Shown one piece after another: positions 60,468 to 64,000 of a stretch of DNA of 64,000 nt. Origin of the DNA: Olivibacter jilunii (GTDB lineage: Bacteria; Bacteroidota; Bacteroidia; Sphingobacteriales; Sphingobacteriaceae); the NCBI RefSeq assembly GCF_900607235.1, contig NZ_LR027848.1:1229241-1293240 (forward strand), given 5' to 3'. A program made the position numbers and the translations under genes. Under the pieces are notes generated by a model. The model searched no databases. It was not told the origin of the DNA and was given only the letters and a program-made list of their open reading frames with translations. How positions within the stretch are numbered: position 1 is the stretch's first letter; every line of letters starts with the position of its first letter.

Positions 60468-61719
60468 AAATAACTCAAAAAAAATAGTTGACATGAAAGC
60501 GCAGCCCTCTGGCCCCAAAGCGCTCCAATGGTTAAATGCCCTTGTTCCCGGTATTATTACAGCTGCCGTTGTTTTTGGTCCGAGTAAAATGACCATCACA
60601 TCAAAAATGGGCGCAAGTTACGGCACATCCCTGCTTTGGATCGTTGTGGTAGCTATTGCGCTGATGGCTATTTATACCGGGATGGCCGCCCGTATAGGGC
60701 GGGCGAGTAAGCTTTCTTTTTTAGGACTTGTACGTCAGAAATGGGGGCAACCCGTTACCATGTTTATTGGTGTTGGAATTTTTTTGGTAACTACTTCCTT
60801 TCAGGCAGGTAATGCCATCGGTGCGGGAGTGGCCATGGCTGAGCTAACGCATACATCTACAACAGCTTGGGTTATCCTCTTCAGTCTATTAGCTATTACG
60901 ATGCTCTTTTTCCGTTCTTTCTATAAGTTATTGGAAAAGGTGATGATCAGTATTGTCTTATTGATGTTATTTTCTTTTGTAACGACACTCGTGTTATCGC
61001 GTCCATCACCGGCGATTTTATTGGAAGGATTAAAGCCGAGTATTCCAGACGGTTCCATGCCCTTGGTTATTGCTTTTGTAGCGTCTTGCTTTTCGTTGGT
61101 TGGTGCGCTTTATCAATCGTATTTGGTGCAAGAGAGGGCTAAAAGCTTAAAGATGCAAGATAATCGGAAAGTGGAGGACAGAAGTTTGCCCGGTGTTTTG
61201 CTGCTTGGTGTGATGAGTGCCTGTGTAATGATCTGCGCAGCAACGGTACTGCATACACGTGGAATAGCTATCGTGAGTGCGGCTGATATGGGTAAGTCAC
61301 TTGAACCCTTATTTGGAAGTTTTTCAACCATTTTATTTTTAGTGGGGCTATTGGGGGCCGCTATTTCGTCGTTGATTGGCAATGCCACCTTGGGAGGGAC
61401 CTTGTTGGGAGACGCTTTGGGTAAGGGTTACAGCATGAATGATGCAGGTATTAAAATGTACATCGCTGCCGTGATGCTTATCGGCGGAATCATAGCCATT
61501 TGTTTTGGTAAACTGCCCTTGGAACTGATTGTCTTTGCACAAAGCATCACCATTTTTGTGGTACCCACTATTGGCGTTGCTCTATTTTCAGTAGCTAACG
61601 ACCGACAAATCATGGGCGATCTGGTAAATTCGGGTTCAACTAAATTTTTTGCAGCCATCGGCCTGCTCGTTGTATTCTGTTTGGCGGCGATTCATCTTCA
61701 ACAACTTATTTTCAATTAA
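60451..61719 (+). CDS. NRAMP-fold transporter lacking the metal-binding motif
   Basis: A 422-residue membrane protein with about 11 helices and overall NRAMP pattern (ALVPGIITAAVVFGPSKMTITSKMGASYGTSLLW in helix 1). NRAMP metal transporters have DPGN in helix 1 and a Met-Pro-His type motif in helix 6. Here helix 1 reads GPSK (residues 43-46) and helix 6 reads ASCFSLVGALYQSYLVQE, so all canonical metal ligands are absent. A manganese or iron role is therefore unlikely; an organic solute from this pathway is the better guess. ATGs at 60451, 60460 and 60493 are all possible; the first overlaps the symporter by 17 bp. Confidence 0.8.
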   Translation: MSDMHKNNSKKIVDMKAQPSGPKALQWLNALVPGIITAAVVFGPSKMTITSKMGASYGTSLLWIVVVAIALMAIYTGMAARIGRASKLSFLGLVRQKWGQPVTMFIGVGIFLVTTSFQAGNAIGAGVAMAELTHTSTTAWVILFSLLAITMLFFRSFYKLLEKVMISIVLLMLFSFVTTLVLSRPSPAILLEGLKPSIPDGSMPLVIAFVASCFSLVGALYQSYLVQERAKSLKMQDNRKVEDRSLPGVLLLGVMSACVMICAATVLHTRGIAIVSAADMGKSLEPLFGSFSTILFLVGLLGAAISSLIGNATLGGTLLGDALGKGYSMNDAGIKMYIAAVMLIGGIIAICFGKLPLELIVFAQSITIFVVPTIGVALFSVANDRQIMGDLVNSGSTKFFAAIGLLVVFCLAAIHLQQLIFN

Positions 61720-61723
61720 ATAT

Positions 61724-62743
61724 ATGGAAGCACTTAAACAACGGTACGAAACATTATTGGCACCTTCCGCTGCACTTATTAATGATCTGAAGGACATCGA
61801 GGGAGATTTGCTGATTCTGGGTGTAGGCGGTAAAATGGGTCCTAATTTAGCACGTTTGGCCAGACAGGCACTGAACGAGGCTGGTAAAGCGGATGTACAG
61901 GTAATTGGGGTTTCCCGCTTTTCCGATACCCAACTGCAACAGCAGTTGGAGGCTGAAGGCATTCGGACAATTGCTGCAGATTTGCTGAACGATAACGACC
62001 TACAAAGCTTACCTTTCGCGCCAAACGTGATTTTTATGGCCGGCAATAAGTTTGGAACTACCGGTAAAGAAGCCTTCACCTGGGCGATGAATGTCTATCT
62101 TCCCGGCCGGGTAGCTGAAAAATACAAAAATGCCCGCATGGTGGTGTTTTCATCGGGTAATATCTATCCATTTGTATCGGTTACATCGGGTGGCGCTTCT
62201 GAAAAAGTGGCTCCAGAACCCATCGGTGAATATGCGCAATCTTGTTTAGGACGCGAACGCATTTTTCAGTACCACGCACAACAGAATGGTACACCTATGT
62301 TGATCTATCGTTTAAATTATGCAAATGATGTCAGTTATGGAGTACTCGTAGAAATCGGAAAAGCAGTAAGAGATGGCCAGGCGGTTGATCTCACAACCGC
62401 CAATGTGAATGTCATCTGGCAAGGTGATGCAAATGAGTATGCCCTGCGAAGCTTGAAATATTGTAGTACACCGCCAAAAGTGCTGAACATCACTGGCCCT
62501 GAAACCGTATCGGTGAAATGGGTAGCTGAAATCTTCGGCGAATTTTTCAATCGTAAACCAACGTTTGAAGGTACAGAACAAGGGGTGTCTCTGCTCAATA
62601 ATGCGGCTGAGTCGTTTGCGCTTTTTGGTTATCCTCGTACGCCATTAAAAACCATGATCGGTATGATTGCGGCTTGGTTGGATGCGGGAGCACCATTACT
62701 AAATAAACCGACACATTTTCAGGAACGGGAGGGGAAATTTTAA
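61724..62743 (+). CDS. NAD-dependent epimerase/dehydratase-like protein with altered active site
   Basis: A 339-residue extended-SDR protein: glycine-rich loop LLILGVGGKMGPNLARLARQ, FMAGNKFGTTG, VVFSSGNIYPFVSVTSGGAS and EPIGEYAQSCLGRERIFQYH. The catalytic Tyr (Tyr170) is present but the Lys four residues later is Cys174 (YAQSC instead of YxxxK), so the usual proton-relay chemistry is doubtful. C-terminal part VLNITGPETVSVKWVAEIFG is normal. The ATG at 61724 is chosen, 4 bp after the preceding stop; the longer frame lies inside the transporter. Confidence 0.82.
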   Translation: MEALKQRYETLLAPSAALINDLKDIEGDLLILGVGGKMGPNLARLARQALNEAGKADVQVIGVSRFSDTQLQQQLEAEGIRTIAADLLNDNDLQSLPFAPNVIFMAGNKFGTTGKEAFTWAMNVYLPGRVAEKYKNARMVVFSSGNIYPFVSVTSGGASEKVAPEPIGEYAQSCLGRERIFQYHAQQNGTPMLIYRLNYANDVSYGVLVEIGKAVRDGQAVDLTTANVNVIWQGDANEYALRSLKYCSTPPKVLNITGPETVSVKWVAEIFGEFFNRKPTFEGTEQGVSLLNNAAESFALFGYPRTPLKTMIGMIAAWLDAGAPLLNKPTHFQEREGKF

Positions 62744-62753
62744 TTCATCGTAT

Positions 62754-63785
62754 ATGTTAACAAAGGAAAAAAGAGCATTATTACAAGAGGGAACAGTAAT
62801 ACCTGCACACCCTTTAGCTTTGACTGCCAAACTCGATGTGGACGAGGAAAAGCAACGAAATCTTACTCATTATTATATCAATAGCGGTGTCGGCGGCATT
62901 GCGGTAGGTGTCCACACAACTCAATTTGAAATTCGTGATCCAAGGTTCAATCTATATGAAACCGTTTTGCGCTTTGCGGCCGAGGAAATAGCGGATGCAG
63001 GTTTAAACCGTCCTTTCATTAAAGTAGCTGGTATTTGTGGGCCTACGGCACAAGCGCTTCAGGAAGCTGAGTTAGCTATTAAATATAACTATGATCTGGC
63101 TTTGCTGAGCCTTGGCGGATTAAATGATTGGACGGATGACCAATTGATTACACATGTAAAAGCGGTTGCTGCCCGTATTCCGGTTATTGGGTTTTACTTA
63201 CAACCCGCCGTGGGGGGGCGTTTGCTTAGCTATCACTTCTGGGAGCAATTTGCGCAAATAGAAGGGGTAGAAGCCATCAAAGTAGCTTCTTTTAATCGCT
63301 ACCAGACTTTAGATGTGGTACGCGCTGTTTGTACTTCGCCTCGTAGTGAGGATATTGCCTTATATACAGGCAATGATGATAATATTGTAGCGGATTTGCT
63401 GACACCCTATAAATTTTTGATTGATGGTACCTGGAAAGAGAAGCGTTTTGTGGGAGGGCTGCTTGGCCATTGGGCTGTTTGGACTGAAACGGCGGTGAAG
63501 CTTCATCAGCAGATTAAACATTGCATTGCCAATCAATATCAAGGTGTTGAAGATCTTTTAAGGCTAGGTGTGCAGGTTACAGATATGAATGCGGCGCTTT
63601 TTGATGTTAGCCATAATTTTAAAGGGAGCATCGCCGGTATTCATGAAGTACTGCGTCGAAACGGACTGATGGAGGGTATTTGGTGCCTGAGTCCAAAAGA
63701 GATTTTGTCTCCAGGACAGCTTGAAGAGTTAGATCGTGTTATAGCGGCTTACCCGCACCTTAGCGGTGCACAACCTTCGTATTGA
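62754..63785 (+). CDS. Dihydrodipicolinate-synthase-family aldolase
   Basis: A 343-residue class I aldolase of the DapA/N-acetylneuraminate-lyase family: VIPAHPLALTAKLDVDEEKQ, NSGVGGIAVGVHTTQFEIRD, Tyr148 in VIGFYLQPAVGG and Schiff-base Lys176 in GVEAIKVASFNRYQ. It would split a 2-keto-3-deoxy acid into pyruvate and an aldehyde, the step after the enolase-type dehydratase. It is longer than DapA (about 290), owing to a C-terminal extension. Lysine biosynthesis is unlikely in this operon. Confidence 0.88.
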   Translation: MLTKEKRALLQEGTVIPAHPLALTAKLDVDEEKQRNLTHYYINSGVGGIAVGVHTTQFEIRDPRFNLYETVLRFAAEEIADAGLNRPFIKVAGICGPTAQALQEAELAIKYNYDLALLSLGGLNDWTDDQLITHVKAVAARIPVIGFYLQPAVGGRLLSYHFWEQFAQIEGVEAIKVASFNRYQTLDVVRAVCTSPRSEDIALYTGNDDNIVADLLTPYKFLIDGTWKEKRFVGGLLGHWAVWTETAVKLHQQIKHCIANQYQGVEDLLRLGVQVTDMNAALFDVSHNFKGSIAGIHEVLRRNGLMEGIWCLSPKEILSPGQLEELDRVIAAYPHLSGAQPSY

Positions 63786-63795
63786 TAAGGTAGCC

Positions 63796-64000
63796 ATGAT
63801 AACAAAGCAGCAGATTGATCAACTGGTGGATCAGATTTTACCGCAGATGATCGGTATACGAAGACATTTTCATCAATTTCCGGAACTTTCTTTTGAAGAA
63901 TACGAAACATCGGCTTTCATCAAAAGCTATTTGAATGAGCAAGATATTCCCTGGAGACCGCTGGCCAATACAGGTATTGTGGCGACACTAGAGGGAAACA
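63796..64000 (+). CDS. M20-family amidohydrolase, partial (3' end beyond window)
   Basis: The first 68 codons of an M20D peptidase/amidohydrolase (N-acyl-amino-acid or IAA-amino-acid hydrolase type): QIDQLVDQILPQMIGIRRHF, then HQFPELSFEEYETSAFIKSY, the family's standard N-terminus. Metal-ligand motifs are outside the window. It starts 10 bp after the aldolase stop, so it belongs to the operon. If complete, it could remove an N-acyl group from an amino-sugar-derived acid. Confidence 0.8.
   Translation, partial: MITKQQIDQLVDQILPQMIGIRRHFHQFPELSFEEYETSAFIKSYLNEQDIPWRPLANTGIVATLEGN

Noticed and set aside
60451-61719. Manganese/iron NRAMP transporter
   Set aside because: The helix-1 DPGN and helix-6 metal-ligand motifs are missing, and the gene lies within a sugar-acid operon.

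Overview
The window looks like a chromosome segment of a Bacteroidota bacterium, most likely family Sphingobacteriaceae (Sphingobacterium / Olivibacter / Parapedobacter type). The basis is three SusC/SusD-type outer-membrane pairs, promoters of the form TTTG-N19/20-TAnnTTTG, and families largely confined to this phylum (DUF6266, DUF6520-like, DUF4466, DUF5018, ORF6N, DUF4372 IS4 transposases). No rRNA or tRNA gene was seen.

1-7.2 kb: accessory DNA. It holds a partial AAA ATPase, a set of small genes (SnoaL-like, ORF6N, GNAT, two PLDc_N membrane proteins), a frameshifted IS4-type element, a lipoprotein, a decayed XRE regulator and an intact IS4-type element. A diverged, reordered copy of the same gene set lies at 14.7-17.1 kb. 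Between them (7.6-14.4 kb) are a cupin-like protein, a lipoprotein/WG-repeat/membrane-protein cluster and a LytS/LytR-type two-component pair.

16.6-26.7 kb: a 127-nt long hairpin, then about 1.3 kb of 21-bp repeats in strict register and with higher-order structure. These run directly into a SusC/SusD/thioredoxin-like operon. On the opposite strand are DUF6520-like, MauE-like and Crp-like genes.

26.9-36.6 kb: a LytTR membrane regulator, then a phage-lysis-like accessory region (HTH protein, an 11-bp iteron-like array, DUF6266, holin-like, endolysin, lipoprotein). Two toxin-antitoxin modules lie here among 7-bp tandem repeats and copies of an interspersed repeat of about 385 bp. A DUF4143 ATPase and gene fragments follow.

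36.6-64 kb: one coherent catabolic locus. A GntR/FCD regulator sits behind its own palindrome. The same TTTGTATACAAA-like palindrome occurs as a pair with 23-bp spacing before each of two long operons. The first operon encodes a PQQ sugar dehydrogenase-cytochrome c fusion, two SusC/SusD pairs, two surface lipoproteins and a heparinase II (PL21)-like lyase. The second encodes an aminotransferase, a galactonate-dehydratase-like enolase, an SDR, a ceramidase-like hydrolase, a Na+/solute symporter, an NRAMP-fold transporter lacking the metal-binding motif, an epimerase-like protein, a DapA-family aldolase and an M20 amidohydrolase (cut by the window end). A convergent SMP-30 lactonase lies between the operons. 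I infer uptake and cleavage of an acidic, possibly amino-sugar-containing glycan. Oxidation to a lactone would be followed by hydrolysis to a sugar acid, dehydration, and aldol cleavage to pyruvate plus an aldehyde.
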